A stretch of 64,000 bases of DNA, taken from assembly GCF_021404545.1 (NCBI RefSeq), contig NZ_JAAWWD010000037.1, forward strand, positions 1 to 64,000. The letters are read 5' to 3'. Within the stretch, counting starts at the first letter, position 1. Each line of letters opens with the position of its first letter. Positions 39,060 through 49,269 of this stretch are shown piece after piece. Below the pieces are notes generated by a model. It made no database searches. It saw only the letters and a program-made list of their open reading frames with translations, and was not told where the DNA came from. This DNA is from Aestuariivita sp. (GTDB lineage: Bacteria; Pseudomonadota; Alphaproteobacteria; Rhodobacterales; Rhodobacteraceae). Both the position numbers and the translations under genes were made by a program.

Positions 39060-39212
39060 TCAGCCGGTCTTGATCCGCGGCGTCTGCGATGCAGCTTCGT
39101 CGCGGCGCGCAATCATTTTGCGGCGCGTGCTACCACGGGTCCACGGCATCTGGGTTTCGCTGGCGTTCGTCGATGCGATTACCGATTTGATAAAGCGGTT
39201 TCGTACGGTCAT
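39060..39212 (-). CDS. 50-aa small protein of unknown function
   Basis: MTVRNRFIKSVIASTNASETQMPWTRGSTRRKMIARRDEAASQTPRIKTG; GGAG ribosome-binding site 7 nt upstream on the minus strand. Confidence 0.5.
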   Translation of the reverse strand: MTVRNRFIKSVIASTNASETQMPWTRGSTRRKMIARRDEAASQTPRIKTG

Positions 39213-39502
39213 GGTCTGTCTCCTGCCTCTGTCCGGTTTTCCGGCGCGTTTTTTGTCTGCTCCGATCCAGAATGATCGGTGTTTTGGGCCGCGGTTGGGC
39301 CGAATTGGGAAACCCCTCACGATAGAGGCACGGCTGATCAGGGCAATTGGGGCAAACTGGCCATGCCGGTCAAAGGCCTGTAAAAACCGTCAATCGCGGC
39401 AATGCATGAACAATCCAACCGGGCTGCGCGGCATTGTTTCTGTCAGATTGTGGCGTCTTGACGACGGGCCTGCCGCATTCTGAGCCGGTGCGCGGGATCG
39501 CC

Positions 39503-40258
39503 CTAAAGCCGGATGGCCGAAATCAGCCGCCCGTAATCGGCCTCTTGGTCGTGTCGGCTGCGACGATAGGAGAAAAAGCGCGCCGGGTCGGAATATGTGC
39601 AATGGCCGGTCCAGACCGCCGCACCGACCCCGGCGCGGCGCAACCGGTGCAAGCCAAAGGAGGGCAGATCGAACTGATACCGATCGCCCTGACCATTTGC
39701 GAAAAAACGCGCGTTATCGGGATCGCCGTCCAGGAACTCATCGAGAAATTCGGGACCCACCTCATAGGCACGCTGGCTGATTGACGGCCCGATGACGGCT
39801 GTGATTTGAGACCTGTTGGCGCCCAGGGCCTCCATCGCGTCCAATGTCGATTCGAGCACGCCATCGAGCGTGCCGCGCCATCCGGCATGTGCGGCGCCGA
39901 TGACCCCGGCCTGGGCATCGGCAAACAGAACCGGCTGGCAATCTGCTGTCAGAACACTCAGCGCCAGGCCGGGCAGCCTGGTCACCAGCGCATCCGCTTG
40001 ATCTCGGTCCTGATCGGGTGCCGTTACTGTCACCACATGCGCTGAATGCACCTGATGAACGCCCAGCAGGGCCTCGCGGTCCAGGTCCATCGCGTCGGCA
40101 ACCCGCGCACGGTTGATGCCCACGATTTCGGCCTGATCAGAGGAGCCCGCACCACAGTTCAGACCTGCGAACACCCCGCTGGAGGCGCCGCCCTTGCGGG
40201 TGAAAAACCCATGCCTAAGCGGGGCGAGGTGGTCGGAGGTGAGAATCTCAAGCGTCAT
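39503..40258 (-). CDS. pgeF: Multicopper-polyphenol-oxidase/laccase-domain family protein (YfiH/PgeF)
   Basis: VHQVHSAHVVTV, ALSVLTADCQPVLFAD, IGAAHAGWRGTLDGVL. Confidence 0.9.
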   Translation of the reverse strand: MTLEILTSDHLAPLRHGFFTRKGGASSGVFAGLNCGAGSSDQAEIVGINRARVADAMDLDREALLGVHQVHSAHVVTVTAPDQDRDQADALVTRLPGLALSVLTADCQPVLFADAQAGVIGAAHAGWRGTLDGVLESTLDAMEALGANRSQITAVIGPSISQRAYEVGPEFLDEFLDGDPDNARFFANGQGDRYQFDLPSFGLHRLRRAGVGAAVWTGHCTYSDPARFFSYRRSRHDQEADYGRLISAIRL

Positions 40259-41316
40259 ATGTCCAATCCGGGTGGCGGCGCCTGACCTTCGGGGAAAAGC
40301 CCAATCACCTTGAACAGGTTTCCCATTTCCTCAGGGTGCGTCAACCGGCGATGTGCGGCAATCAGGTTGTCGAGCGGGTTGCCGGTCAGATGTTGGGCCA
40401 GCGATCGGGCCCGATGCGTGATGCCGAGGCGTTCCAGAAAGACGCCTTGTGTGGTCAGCCGGGTATGGGCGCACGGGGCGGCCTGCGCGATCGCCTCGAA
40501 ATCCACATGAGCGGTGAGATCGGCAGCACCGGGCGTCTTGAGCGGGTCCACCGGTTTATGGTCGCGCAGCGCCTGCAACGTGTCCCCCAAAGAGCGCCAG
40601 TCGCCATAATCCACGATCAGCGCCGCGCCGCCGTGCACTGCGATTCGCTGGCCGATGGCGTCAATGGCCGGGGCCAGGGCAGAGCAGTGTTCGATAAGAT
40701 CGCCATCGGTTGTGTCGTCAAGCCGGTGTGCGAGCGCGGGTTGCGGCTGTGCGGGTCCCAAACCGAACCGCAGCGCGTCGCCTGCCACCCCGACCTGCCG
40801 TTCCCGCCACATCCGGCCGTCCCGCTGAAACTGCCGGATCGGCAGGGCGTCGAAAAACTCGTTCGCAATGAAAAAGAGCGGTGCGTCGTCAGGCAGATCG
40901 CCCAGGCTTTCGATCCAGTGAGGGGCGTAGCCGCCAAGCATGTCGGCCTGAGGGGTGCGCAAGGTGGGGGATGCCTCCAGCAGCACCAACTGGGCCGCTT
41001 CGACAAACCCCGGCACGGCGCGCGCGGCGCGCAGGGCATCGGCCATCAGGGTGCCGCGCCCGGGGCCGGCCTCGGCCAGGATAATCCGCTGGGGGCGGCC
41101 CTGTGCGACCCAGCTCTGGGCGAGGCCGAGGCCCAAAAGCTCTCCGAAAATCTGACTGATTTCCGGTGCGGTGATGAAATCCCCCTCCGCCCCCAGAGGG
41201 TCGCGGGTGGCGTAATAGCCGAATGCCGGATGCAGCAGACAGTCCGCCATGTACTCAGCGACGGTTATGGGGCCTTGCGCTGTGATCCGCGCGACCAGCA
41301 GATCAAGCAGGCTCAT
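40255..41316 (-). CDS. Class I SAM-dependent methyltransferase, NDUFAF7 (DUF185) family
   Basis: [38 protein letters not shown]; overlaps adjacent genes by 4 bp. Confidence 0.88.
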   Translation of the reverse strand: MSLLDLLVARITAQGPITVAEYMADCLLHPAFGYYATRDPLGAEGDFITAPEISQIFGELLGLGLAQSWVAQGRPQRIILAEAGPGRGTLMADALRAARAVPGFVEAAQLVLLEASPTLRTPQADMLGGYAPHWIESLGDLPDDAPLFFIANEFFDALPIRQFQRDGRMWRERQVGVAGDALRFGLGPAQPQPALAHRLDDTTDGDLIEHCSALAPAIDAIGQRIAVHGGAALIVDYGDWRSLGDTLQALRDHKPVDPLKTPGAADLTAHVDFEAIAQAAPCAHTRLTTQGVFLERLGITHRARSLAQHLTGNPLDNLIAAHRRLTHPEEMGNLFKVIGLFPEGQAPPPGLDI

Positions 41317-42197
41317 GTCCGTACTCGGGCCGTCCGGATCAGCCAGACGCCCAAGAGGATCATCGGCACTGACAAAAGTTGCCCCATTGTCAGACCCCAG
41401 CCTCCGGCATGCAGCGCAAGCCCCAGCGGATTGCCCGCAGAGACGAATTGCGCATCGGGCTGGCGCACGAACTCAACCGCGAACCGCGCGGCGCCGTAGC
41501 CGACGAAAAAGACCCCTGCGATCAGCCCGGGACGCTGGAGCGCGCCGTGCCGCCACGCCAGCCAGACCAGCAAAGCGCCCAGTATCAACCCTTCGAGCAG
41601 CGCCTCATAGAGCTGTGACGGGTGGCGGGCACAGAGCGTCATCACTCCCGGGCAATCCTGGGCCGCCTGGCCGGGAAAGACAACGCCCCAGGGCAGCTGG
41701 GTGGGACGGCCCCAAAGTTCGGCATTGATGAAATTTGCAAGGCGCCCGAAAAAGATGCCAGGGGCCACGACCAGGGCAATCAGATCCGCAGCACTACGGC
41801 GTGGGATGCGGTAGCGCGCGGTATAGGCATAGCCCGCCAGAACGACACCCAAGAGCCCGCCGTGAAAGGCCATGCCGCCTTGCCAGATCATCGGAATCTG
41901 TCCGGGGTTCTGAAGATAGAAACCCGGCTGATAGAACAGGACAAACCCCAACCGACCGCCCAGAATGATCCCGAGAATAGCCCAGGTCAGGAAATCGTCC
42001 ACCTGCTCTTTGGTCATGGGTGCCGTCTGTGCGGGCCAAAGGGCCGGGGATCTGACCGCGCGCACGGCGATCCACCAGGCCAGCAGGATGCCTGCGATAT
42101 AGGCCAGCGCGTACCAGCGCAGCGCGAACTCAAAACCGCCGATAGAGATCGAAAAGAGCTCGGGCGCGATATCGGGGAAAGACAGGACAGCGTGCAT
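41313..42197 (-). CDS. lgt: Prolipoprotein diacylglyceryl transferase
   Basis: [60 protein letters not shown]. Confidence 0.96.
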   Translation of the reverse strand: MHAVLSFPDIAPELFSISIGGFEFALRWYALAYIAGILLAWWIAVRAVRSPALWPAQTAPMTKEQVDDFLTWAILGIILGGRLGFVLFYQPGFYLQNPGQIPMIWQGGMAFHGGLLGVVLAGYAYTARYRIPRRSAADLIALVVAPGIFFGRLANFINAELWGRPTQLPWGVVFPGQAAQDCPGVMTLCARHPSQLYEALLEGLILGALLVWLAWRHGALQRPGLIAGVFFVGYGAARFAVEFVRQPDAQFVSAGNPLGLALHAGGWGLTMGQLLSVPMILLGVWLIRTARVRT

Positions 42198-42290
42198 GGA
42201 CGCCACTCAACAGAGGTCCCGGGCGAAGTCAACCTTGCCTCGGCGGCTGGTGATGCCCATATAGATGGCGACGCGAAGGAGGTTTCTGTC

Positions 42291-42542
42291 ATGCAGACCC
42301 GCAACAAAATTATGGACGACATCTCGCAGCTGATGACCAACGCGATGGGCGTGGCCCAGGGTGCGCGCGAAGAGGCTGAAACGGCGATGAAATCCATGAT
42401 AGACCGCTGGCTGGCCGACCGCGATCTGGTCACGCGCGAAGAATTCGATGCTGTGCGCGCAATGGCTCAGAAAGCACGTGAGGAAAACGCGGCCCTGGAA
42501 GCGCGGATCGTGGCGCTGGAAAGCAAGAAGTCCAAGAAATAG
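42291..42542 (+). CDS. UbiK/BMFP accessory factor family protein
   Basis: MQTRNKIMDDISQLMTNAMGVAQGAREEAETAMKSMIDRWLADRDLVTREEFDAVRAMAQKAREENAAL. Confidence 0.88.
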   Translation: MQTRNKIMDDISQLMTNAMGVAQGAREEAETAMKSMIDRWLADRDLVTREEFDAVRAMAQKAREENAALEARIVALESKKSKK

Positions 42543-42716
42543 GGCATCCGCACCAAGCGGCGCGCGACCCAATAGCGGCGCTGCTGCGCCAGTGTCAGAT
42601 ACAACCAAATGCGCAGGCGATGCGCCCACCCAGTGGCGCGCATATTTCATCTGATGCGCTGCCTCAGTAAATCAACGCTCATCCCTGAACGTCGATATTT
42701 CGGGCAATGCAGTCCG

Positions 42717-42745
42717 CTATCCACAAGTTATTGCGGTTATCCCCA
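42717..42745 (+). promoter_or_regulatory. Pair of near-consensus DnaA boxes (CTATCCACA, TTATCCCCA)
   Basis: Each one mismatch from TTATCCACA, same orientation, starts 20 bp apart, upstream of the ybjN-like gene. Confidence 0.35.
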
Positions 42746-42884
42746 AAAATAGGGGTTGCCACAAGGCTGCGTGCAAAGCACCATATCTTGTATGGGCACG
42801 GGGGATCGCCCCGGTCCATAGAGCAGTCACCTAGCGCTGGGGCGCCAAGCGCCCATTGACGCTAGAGAGCAGTGAGGTGGCACC

Positions 42885-43385
42885 ATGGCCCTTTCCGAGC
42901 AGTATCTGGAAGACGACATTCACCCCATCGACATCGTCGAGCACATCGCCGAGCATCACGAATGGGATTTCGACCGTATCGGCGACGATCAGATCGCCAT
43001 GGCGGTGGCGGGTCAGTGGCGCACCTATTCGCTGACACTTGCCTGGTCCAGCTATGATGAGACGCTGCGCCTGGTCTGCACATTTGAAATGGACCCGCCG
43101 GAAGACAAGCTGCCCGGCCTGTTCGAGCTGATCAATATCGTCAATGATCAATGCTGGGCCGGGGCGTTCACCTATTGGGCGCAACCCAAACTGATGGTCT
43201 ATCGCTATGGTCTGGTGCTGGCTGGCGGACAGGTGGCCAGCGCCGAGCAGATCGACACCATGATCAACGCCGCCGTTCTGAGCGCGGAGCGATACTACCC
43301 CGCAATGCAGCTTTTGATCTGGGGTGACCGTACACCGGAACAGGCTATGCAGGCAGCCATTGCAGAGGCCTACGGGCACGCGTAA
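42885..43385 (+). CDS. YbjN domain-containing protein
   Basis: LRLVCTFEMDPPEDKLPGLFELINIVNDQCWAGAFTYWAQPKLMVYRYGLVLAGG. Confidence 0.87.
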   Translation: MALSEQYLEDDIHPIDIVEHIAEHHEWDFDRIGDDQIAMAVAGQWRTYSLTLAWSSYDETLRLVCTFEMDPPEDKLPGLFELINIVNDQCWAGAFTYWAQPKLMVYRYGLVLAGGQVASAEQIDTMINAAVLSAERYYPAMQLLIWGDRTPEQAMQAAIAEAYGHA

Positions 43386-43422
43386 CACTCGGCCCCAACC
43401 GCAAGAGGGGAAAGGGCCATTG

Positions 43423-44238
43423 ATGAATATGGATCACGTGGCGTCCCGGGGGCTGGTGCTTTTGGGATGCGGCAAGATGGGGTCGGCCATGCTGGCTGGC
43501 TGGCTTGAGGGCGGCCTGCCACCCGGATCGGTCTGGGTGCGCGATCCTGCACCCTCGGACTGGGTCAAGGCCCAGGGGGTGCATCTGAACAGCGACTGGC
43601 CCGCAGCACCTGCAATCGTCCTGGTGGCCGTGAAACCCCAGATGATGGCGGATGCTCTGCCGTCCATGGCCGCACTTGGCGGGGGCGGGACGCTCTTTGT
43701 CTCGGTTGCGGCCGGTACGCCGATTGAGTATTTCAGGGAGGTTCTGGGTGCCGGCACCCCGGTGATCCGGGCCATGCCCAACACGCCCGCGGCGATTGGC
43801 AGGGGGATCACCGCGCTGATCGGCAGCGCGGATGTGTCCGAAGATCAAGTGGCCCAGGCCGAGGCGCTCTTGTCCGCTGTGGGGCAGACTGTGCGCTTGC
43901 AAAGCGAGGCGCAGATGGATGCGGTAACCGGCGTCAGCGGCTCTGGTCCGGCCTATGTGTTCCACCTGATCGAGACGCTGGCCGCCGCGGGGGAGGCGCA
44001 GGGCCTGCCCGCAGACTTGTCGATGACACTGGCCAAGGCGACAGTGGCGGGTGCCGGCGCGCTGGCGGAGACCGCGCAGGAGACACCTGCCGAGCTGCGC
44101 ATCAATGTCACCAGCCCCAACGGGACCACGCAGGCCGCCCTTGAGGTTCTGATGAATGATCAGACCGGCTTTCCCAAGCTGTTACGCGACGCGGTTGCGG
44201 CAGCCACCGATCGGTCAAGGGAGTTGTCGCGTGGATAA
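43423..44238 (+). CDS. proC: Pyrroline-5-carboxylate reductase
   Basis: LVLLGCGKMGSAMLAGWLEGG; VSGSGPAYVFHLIETLAAAGEAQGLP; NVTSPNGTTQAAL. Confidence 0.94.
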   Translation: MNMDHVASRGLVLLGCGKMGSAMLAGWLEGGLPPGSVWVRDPAPSDWVKAQGVHLNSDWPAAPAIVLVAVKPQMMADALPSMAALGGGGTLFVSVAAGTPIEYFREVLGAGTPVIRAMPNTPAAIGRGITALIGSADVSEDQVAQAEALLSAVGQTVRLQSEAQMDAVTGVSGSGPAYVFHLIETLAAAGEAQGLPADLSMTLAKATVAGAGALAETAQETPAELRINVTSPNGTTQAALEVLMNDQTGFPKLLRDAVAAATDRSRELSRG

Positions 44239-44569
44239 CCTTTCGTTCGATGAGTTTCTCAAGGTGGACATCCGCGTGGGCACCGTGACCCGCGCGGAAT
44301 CATTTCCTGAGGCACGCAAACCGGCGATCAAGCTTTGGGTCGATTTTGGCGGAGAGATCGGGGAGAAGAAATCTTCCGCCCAGATCACCGCCCATTACAC
44401 TCCCGAAGCGATGGTGGGGCGACAGGTGATGGCGGTCGTGAACTTCCCGCCGCGCCAGATCGGCCCGTTCATGTCCGAAGTTCTGGTGCTGGGCCTGCCG
44501 GATGCGGATGGAGAGATTGTCCTCATCGAACCGGGGCACAGGGTGCCCGACGGGGGGAGGATGCACTGA
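44231..44569 (+). CDS. tRNA-binding protein, CsaA-like (GTG start)
   Basis: FDEFLKVDIRVGTVTRAESFPEARKPAIKLWVDFGGEIGEKKSSAQITAHYTPE. Confidence 0.9.
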   Translation: MDNLSFDEFLKVDIRVGTVTRAESFPEARKPAIKLWVDFGGEIGEKKSSAQITAHYTPEAMVGRQVMAVVNFPPRQIGPFMSEVLVLGLPDADGEIVLIEPGHRVPDGGRMH

Positions 44570-45519
44570 TGAAACTGTGGTTGACCCGGCCCTTGCCGGA
44601 CGCAGTCGAAGCGCGCGCGCGCGCGACATTCGATGTGGAGATCCGCCCGTCGAACATGCCGCTGTCGGGCGAGCAACTGCGTCAGGCTCTGCGAGATTAT
44701 GACATTGTGATGCCCACGCTGGGTGATCGTTTTCAGGCGGATGTTTTTGACGACGTACCAGACCCTCGTTGCAAGCTGCTCGCCAATTTCGGGGTCGGGT
44801 ACAACCATATTGATGTGGAGGCTGCGCGCAGGCATGGCATTGCGGTGTCCAATACGCCCGGTGCGGTGACCGATGCCACCGCCGATATCGCGATGACGCT
44901 GATCCTGATGACCGCGCGGCGCGCGGGCGAGGGAGAGCGGATGCTGCGCGCAGGCCAGTGGAACGGCTGGCACCCGACGCAGATGCTGGGTCTGCATGTC
45001 ACGGGCCAGACATTGGGCGTGGTCGGTATGGGGCGCATCGGTCAGGCGATTGCCCGGCGCTGTCATTTCGGGTTCGGGATGGATGTCCGCTATGTCAGTC
45101 GCAGCGACAAGGCGTTGGCGTTTCCGGCGGCCCGAGACGGCTCCCTGACAGAGCTTGCGGGCAAATGCGATATCCTGGTGGTCGCAGTGCCGGGCGGGGC
45201 TGAGACGCATCACCTGATAGATGAGGCTGTGTTTGCCGCACAGCAACCACATGCGATTTTCGTCAATATCGCGCGGGGCGATGTGGTGGACGAGGCGGCC
45301 CTGGTGGCGGCGCTCCGGGCGGGTCAGATCGCGGGTGCCGGGCTCGATGTTTATGAGTTTGAGCCGCAGGTGCCCGCGGCGCTGATGGCGATGGAGAACG
45401 TGACGCTTCTGCCGCATCTGGGAACGGCGGCGCTGAATGTGCGCACGGATATGGGCATGATGGTGCTGGACAACGTGCAGGCCTTTGTCGAAGGGCGGGC
45501 GCTGCCGAACCCGGTCTGA
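44569..45519 (+). CDS. D-2-hydroxyacid dehydrogenase (glyoxylate/hydroxypyruvate reductase-like)
   Basis: GVGYNHIDVEAARRHGIAVSNTPGAVTDATADIAM; LGVVGMGRIGQAIARR; NIARGDVVDEAALVAAL. Confidence 0.92.
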   Translation: MKLWLTRPLPDAVEARARATFDVEIRPSNMPLSGEQLRQALRDYDIVMPTLGDRFQADVFDDVPDPRCKLLANFGVGYNHIDVEAARRHGIAVSNTPGAVTDATADIAMTLILMTARRAGEGERMLRAGQWNGWHPTQMLGLHVTGQTLGVVGMGRIGQAIARRCHFGFGMDVRYVSRSDKALAFPAARDGSLTELAGKCDILVVAVPGGAETHHLIDEAVFAAQQPHAIFVNIARGDVVDEAALVAALRAGQIAGAGLDVYEFEPQVPAALMAMENVTLLPHLGTAALNVRTDMGMMVLDNVQAFVEGRALPNPV

Positions 45520-45770
45520 GGACAGGCAACCCGTTTCGTCGCGGATGTTTGGGAGGCCGATCCATTGGGCGGTCTTGAGCTGGACCGAGTACATGGCGCG
45601 TCCGTGCGATAGCTGGCGTGACCATCGCGGGGATGCTCGTTTCAGCGGGGGCTTTCACATCCCGGGTGAGGGCCGATATAGCGCCTGCGCGTCGTGATTG
45701 GGCGCCGACGATCCAATGGCGCAACTGGGGCGACGCTACGGCTCGGCTCCCGCGGGGGCGGTGGCTCCGG

Positions 45771-46361
45771 TTAGGTGACCTGGCTGTCGCCGACAGCCTC
45801 CCGCCAATGACGGCGGCACAGGGAAATGTAGGCTTCGTTGCCTCCGATCTGCACCTGCTCCCCTTCGGTCAGAACACGGCCCTGATCGTCCTTGCGGATG
45901 ACCATGGTGGCCTTTTTGCCGCAATGACAGATCGTACGCACCTCACGGATCTCATCCGCGAGTGCCAGAAGCGTGGCCGAGCCGGGAAAGAGCGTGCCCA
46001 GAAAATCGACCCGCAAGCCATAACACATCACCGGCACCGACAGATCATCGACAACACGGGCAAGCTGCCAGACCTGATCGGGGGTGAGGAACTGCGCCTC
46101 ATCGACAAAAACACAAGCGATCACCCCCTCGTTTACTCTGTCGACGACTTTGGCAAACAGATCTGAAGACGGCGTAAACGTCTCGGCGCTGGCACCGATC
46201 CCGATGCGGGACGCGATCCGGCCATCGCCCGCGCGGGTGTCGAGATGGGCGGTCAGCAAAAAGGTATCCATACCGTTTTCGCGGTAGTTATGCGAGGCCT
46301 GCAACAGCAATGTCGATTTGCCGGCATTCATCGTGGAGTAGTTGAAAAATAGCTTGGCCAT
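45771..46361 (-). CDS. tdk: Thymidine kinase
   Basis: LFFNYSTMNAGKSTLLLQASHNYRENG; CVFVDEAQFLTPDQVWQLARV; Zn ligands. Confidence 0.95.
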   Translation of the reverse strand: MAKLFFNYSTMNAGKSTLLLQASHNYRENGMDTFLLTAHLDTRAGDGRIASRIGIGASAETFTPSSDLFAKVVDRVNEGVIACVFVDEAQFLTPDQVWQLARVVDDLSVPVMCYGLRVDFLGTLFPGSATLLALADEIREVRTICHCGKKATMVIRKDDQGRVLTEGEQVQIGGNEAYISLCRRHWREAVGDSQVT

Positions 46362-46644
46362 GGGCGATCTCTAGCCAGCGTTGGGGCGTCGTGCAAGCGC
46401 TGCGAGCGCCACAAAAAACCGCCCGCTGCACATCGCGCCACATGGGGACTGACTGTATGGTCCTGGGGATGGGACGCTGTGTGTAGCAGGCAGAAGTCTG
46501 TCGTCACGTGGCCGGATGCATGTTGGGCAACCGGCCACGAAACTCTTTAACCGGAGTGGTGATTTAGCTCACTTGTTACCCCCCCAAGCAAACCGTTGGG
46601 ATAGTCAAAGACTGCCAGATACCCTAGAAGGCCATAATGGGAAA

Positions 46645-47169
46645 ATGGCCCTGTGTTTCCCCGTTTTACATGCGGGGCGCTGGGGGGTGAGCGGAGGGCA
46701 GGATTTGGCGGAATACACCGGATATCTGAAAAAACACACCGAGGCGCTGGTCAAGGATGTGGGCATCGAGGCGGCGTGCATGCTGACCGGCAAGTCCAAG
46801 GCGACTCTGGGACGGTACTATTCTGAACATGACGAGCATGCCGACCGCTTCATGCCGATTGATGCGGTGGCCCGGCTGGAGGCGGCCTCGTCTTATCCGC
46901 ATGTGACGTCCGCTCTTGCGGAACTTCGGGGGATTACTCTGTCCTATGATGATCGGCATCCCAATACCGAGCGCTCGGGCGGGGTGAATTCCGACGTCAT
47001 CGCGCTGAGCCAGAGATTTGCGATGCTGATGGCCGAGTATCAGCAATCCATCGAGGATGGGGTGATCACGGTCGCCGAGGCCAAACGGTTGTTGAAAGAG
47101 ACGGTGATGCTGCAACAGGTGCTGATCGACATGAAGCTGCATCTTGAAACGGAAAGCGACAATGCGTGA
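46645..47169 (+). CDS. Conserved hypothetical protein, possible HTH-type regulator
   Basis: [79 protein letters not shown] 46687 is an alternative start; overlaps arsH start. Confidence 0.65.
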   Translation: MALCFPVLHAGRWGVSGGQDLAEYTGYLKKHTEALVKDVGIEAACMLTGKSKATLGRYYSEHDEHADRFMPIDAVARLEAASSYPHVTSALAELRGITLSYDDRHPNTERSGGVNSDVIALSQRFAMLMAEYQQSIEDGVITVAEAKRLLKETVMLQQVLIDMKLHLETESDNA

Positions 47170-47884
47170 TCTGAGCGAACTGCCTCAGATCGCAAGCGAG
47201 GCGCTGCGGCCGGTGGATGTGGAGGCGTTGGCCGCGCCCGGTGATCTGCGTCACCCGCCCCGTATCTTGCTCCTCTACGGCTCGTTGCGGCCCCAGAGCT
47301 ATTCCCGCAAGGCGGCGGAGGAGGGTGCGCGGGTGCTGCGCGCCCTGGGATGTGAGACGCGGTTTTTTGATCCCTCGGGCCTGCCTCTGGTGGATGATCA
47401 AAGCGCGGACCACCCCAAGGTCAAGGAGTTGCGCGCGCTTGCGACCTGGTCGGAAGGGATGGTCTGGTCAAGCCCGGAACGGCATGGCGCGATGACGGGC
47501 CTGATGAAAACGCAGATCGACTGGCTGCCCTTATCGCTGAAAGGCGGGATCCGCCCGACCCAGGGCAAGACCTTGGCGGTGATGCAGGTCTCGGGCGGGT
47601 CGCAGTCGTTTAACGCGGTCAATCAGATGCGTATCTTAGGGCGCTGGATGCGGATGGTGACGATCCCGAACCAAAGCTCGATCCCCAAGGCGTGGCTGGA
47701 GTTTGGCGAGGGCGCGCGATTGCCCGACGGGCCGCTTTATCGTCGGATCGTGGATGTAATGGAAGAGTTGGCGAAGTTCACTTGGCTGATGCGTGGGCGC
47801 AAGGAGTATCTGGTGGATCGGTACTCCGAGCGGGTCGAAAGCGCCGAAGCCGTGCATGAGCGGGTGTCTTTGAAAAACATCTGA
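47162..47884 (+). CDS. arsH: ArsH-type NADPH-dependent FMN reductase
   Basis: [46 protein letters not shown]…[23 protein letters not shown]. Confidence 0.92.
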   Translation: MRDLSELPQIASEALRPVDVEALAAPGDLRHPPRILLLYGSLRPQSYSRKAAEEGARVLRALGCETRFFDPSGLPLVDDQSADHPKVKELRALATWSEGMVWSSPERHGAMTGLMKTQIDWLPLSLKGGIRPTQGKTLAVMQVSGGSQSFNAVNQMRILGRWMRMVTIPNQSSIPKAWLEFGEGARLPDGPLYRRIVDVMEELAKFTWLMRGRKEYLVDRYSERVESAEAVHERVSLKNI

Positions 47885-47936
47885 CGGCGGGACGCCGCTG
47901 GTGCGGGCTGCGCCGCACATCGCCCCGCCCGCCGTC
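47883..47936. terminator. Nested inverted repeats between convergent arsH and the KAS III-like gene
   Basis: Outer GACGGCGGG/CCCGCCGTC, inner GTGCGG-GCTGC-CCGCAC; no U-tract. Confidence 0.5.
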
Positions 47937-47939
47937 CCG

Positions 47940-49064
47940 TTATCCGTGGCGTTCGACGATCACGGAACCGACCGAATATCCTGCGCCAAAGGAGCAGATG
48001 ACGCCCAGATCGCCTTCCGCCAGATCGTTGGAGTATTTGGAAAAAGCGATGATGGAGCCTGCCGAGGAGGTATTGGCGTAATCCTGGAGGATATTGGGCT
48101 GTTCGCCGGTCTCGGGCGTGCGCCCCAGCACCTTGCGCCCGATGAAATCGTTCATCGTTTTGTTGGCCTGGTGCAGCCAGAGGCGTTTAAGGTCGTCTGC
48201 CTTGATCCCGGTATCGTCCATGTGATCAGCGATATGCTGGCTGACCATCGGCAACACTTCCTTGAACACCTTGCGACCGTTCTGCATGAACTGCATATCG
48301 CGGCGGTCGGCCATTCCGTCGGGGCGGGAGCGGCGCAGAAATCCGTTATTGTTGCGGATATTGTTCGAGAACTCGGTCGCGCAGCGGGTTGATTTGATTT
48401 CAAAGTATGACCCGGTGGCATCCTCTGCACGCTCGATCAACACGGCTGTCGCCACGTCGCCAAAGATGAAATGGCAGTCCCGGTCGCGCCATTCCAGATG
48501 GGCCGAGCAAATCTCGGGATTGACGACCAGCGCGGAGCGGATGGAGCCCGAGCGTACCATGTCGGCGGCAGCCTGGATGCCGAAGGTGGCGGATGAGCAC
48601 GCGACATTCATGTCAAAGGCAAAGCCTTTAATGCCCAGCAGATCCTGGATTTCGATCGCGACCGCCGGATAGGCGCGTTCAAGGTTGGAGGCCGCACAGA
48701 TCACCGCGTCGACATCCGCGGCTGTCTTGCCCGCCTGGGCCAGCGCCTTGTGACAGGCATCGACCGCCATTTCCGCCATCACGCCGGGTTCGTCGTCATC
48801 GCGCTGGCGCAACAGCGGATGCATTACATCAGGATCAAGAACGCCTGATTTATCAAGGACATAACGCTGTTCTATGCCAGAGGCCTTGAGGATGAACTCC
48901 TCGGATGAATGCTCCTTGGCCTTACAGGCACCACTGGCGATGTCCTCGGCGTGCTGGGCGTTCCAGTGATCGGCATAGGCGTTGAACGCCTCGACCAATT
49001 CGGCATTCGTAATGGTCTGTTCCGGCGTGAACACGCCTGAGCCTGTGATGGCTGGTCTATGCAT
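47940..49064 (-). CDS. Beta-ketoacyl-ACP synthase III-like protein
   Basis: DAVICAASNLERAYPAVAIEIQDLLG, FDMNVACSSATFGIQAAADMVRSG, WLHQANKTMNDFI; start chosen at MHRPAITGSGVFTPEQ. Confidence 0.88.
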   Translation of the reverse strand: MHRPAITGSGVFTPEQTITNAELVEAFNAYADHWNAQHAEDIASGACKAKEHSSEEFILKASGIEQRYVLDKSGVLDPDVMHPLLRQRDDDEPGVMAEMAVDACHKALAQAGKTAADVDAVICAASNLERAYPAVAIEIQDLLGIKGFAFDMNVACSSATFGIQAAADMVRSGSIRSALVVNPEICSAHLEWRDRDCHFIFGDVATAVLIERAEDATGSYFEIKSTRCATEFSNNIRNNNGFLRRSRPDGMADRRDMQFMQNGRKVFKEVLPMVSQHIADHMDDTGIKADDLKRLWLHQANKTMNDFIGRKVLGRTPETGEQPNILQDYANTSSAGSIIAFSKYSNDLAEGDLGVICSFGAGYSVGSVIVERHG

Positions 49065-49269
49065 ATCTCTTCCCCTCGGCGGTTGTGAGATGTGTTCAAA
49101 ACTGGCCCCAAAGGTCAAGAGCGGTGTGTGCTGATTTGCAAACAAGGCTCGGCTCGGAGCTGTGCAGGCGGGGCGATGGCGCGGCGCGGATTGGATCGGT
49201 TGGAGAAATCCATCCGGACGGCGCAGGTGAGACGGATCGTTCCGGGGCGGTGCAGGCAGACCGGGTCCT

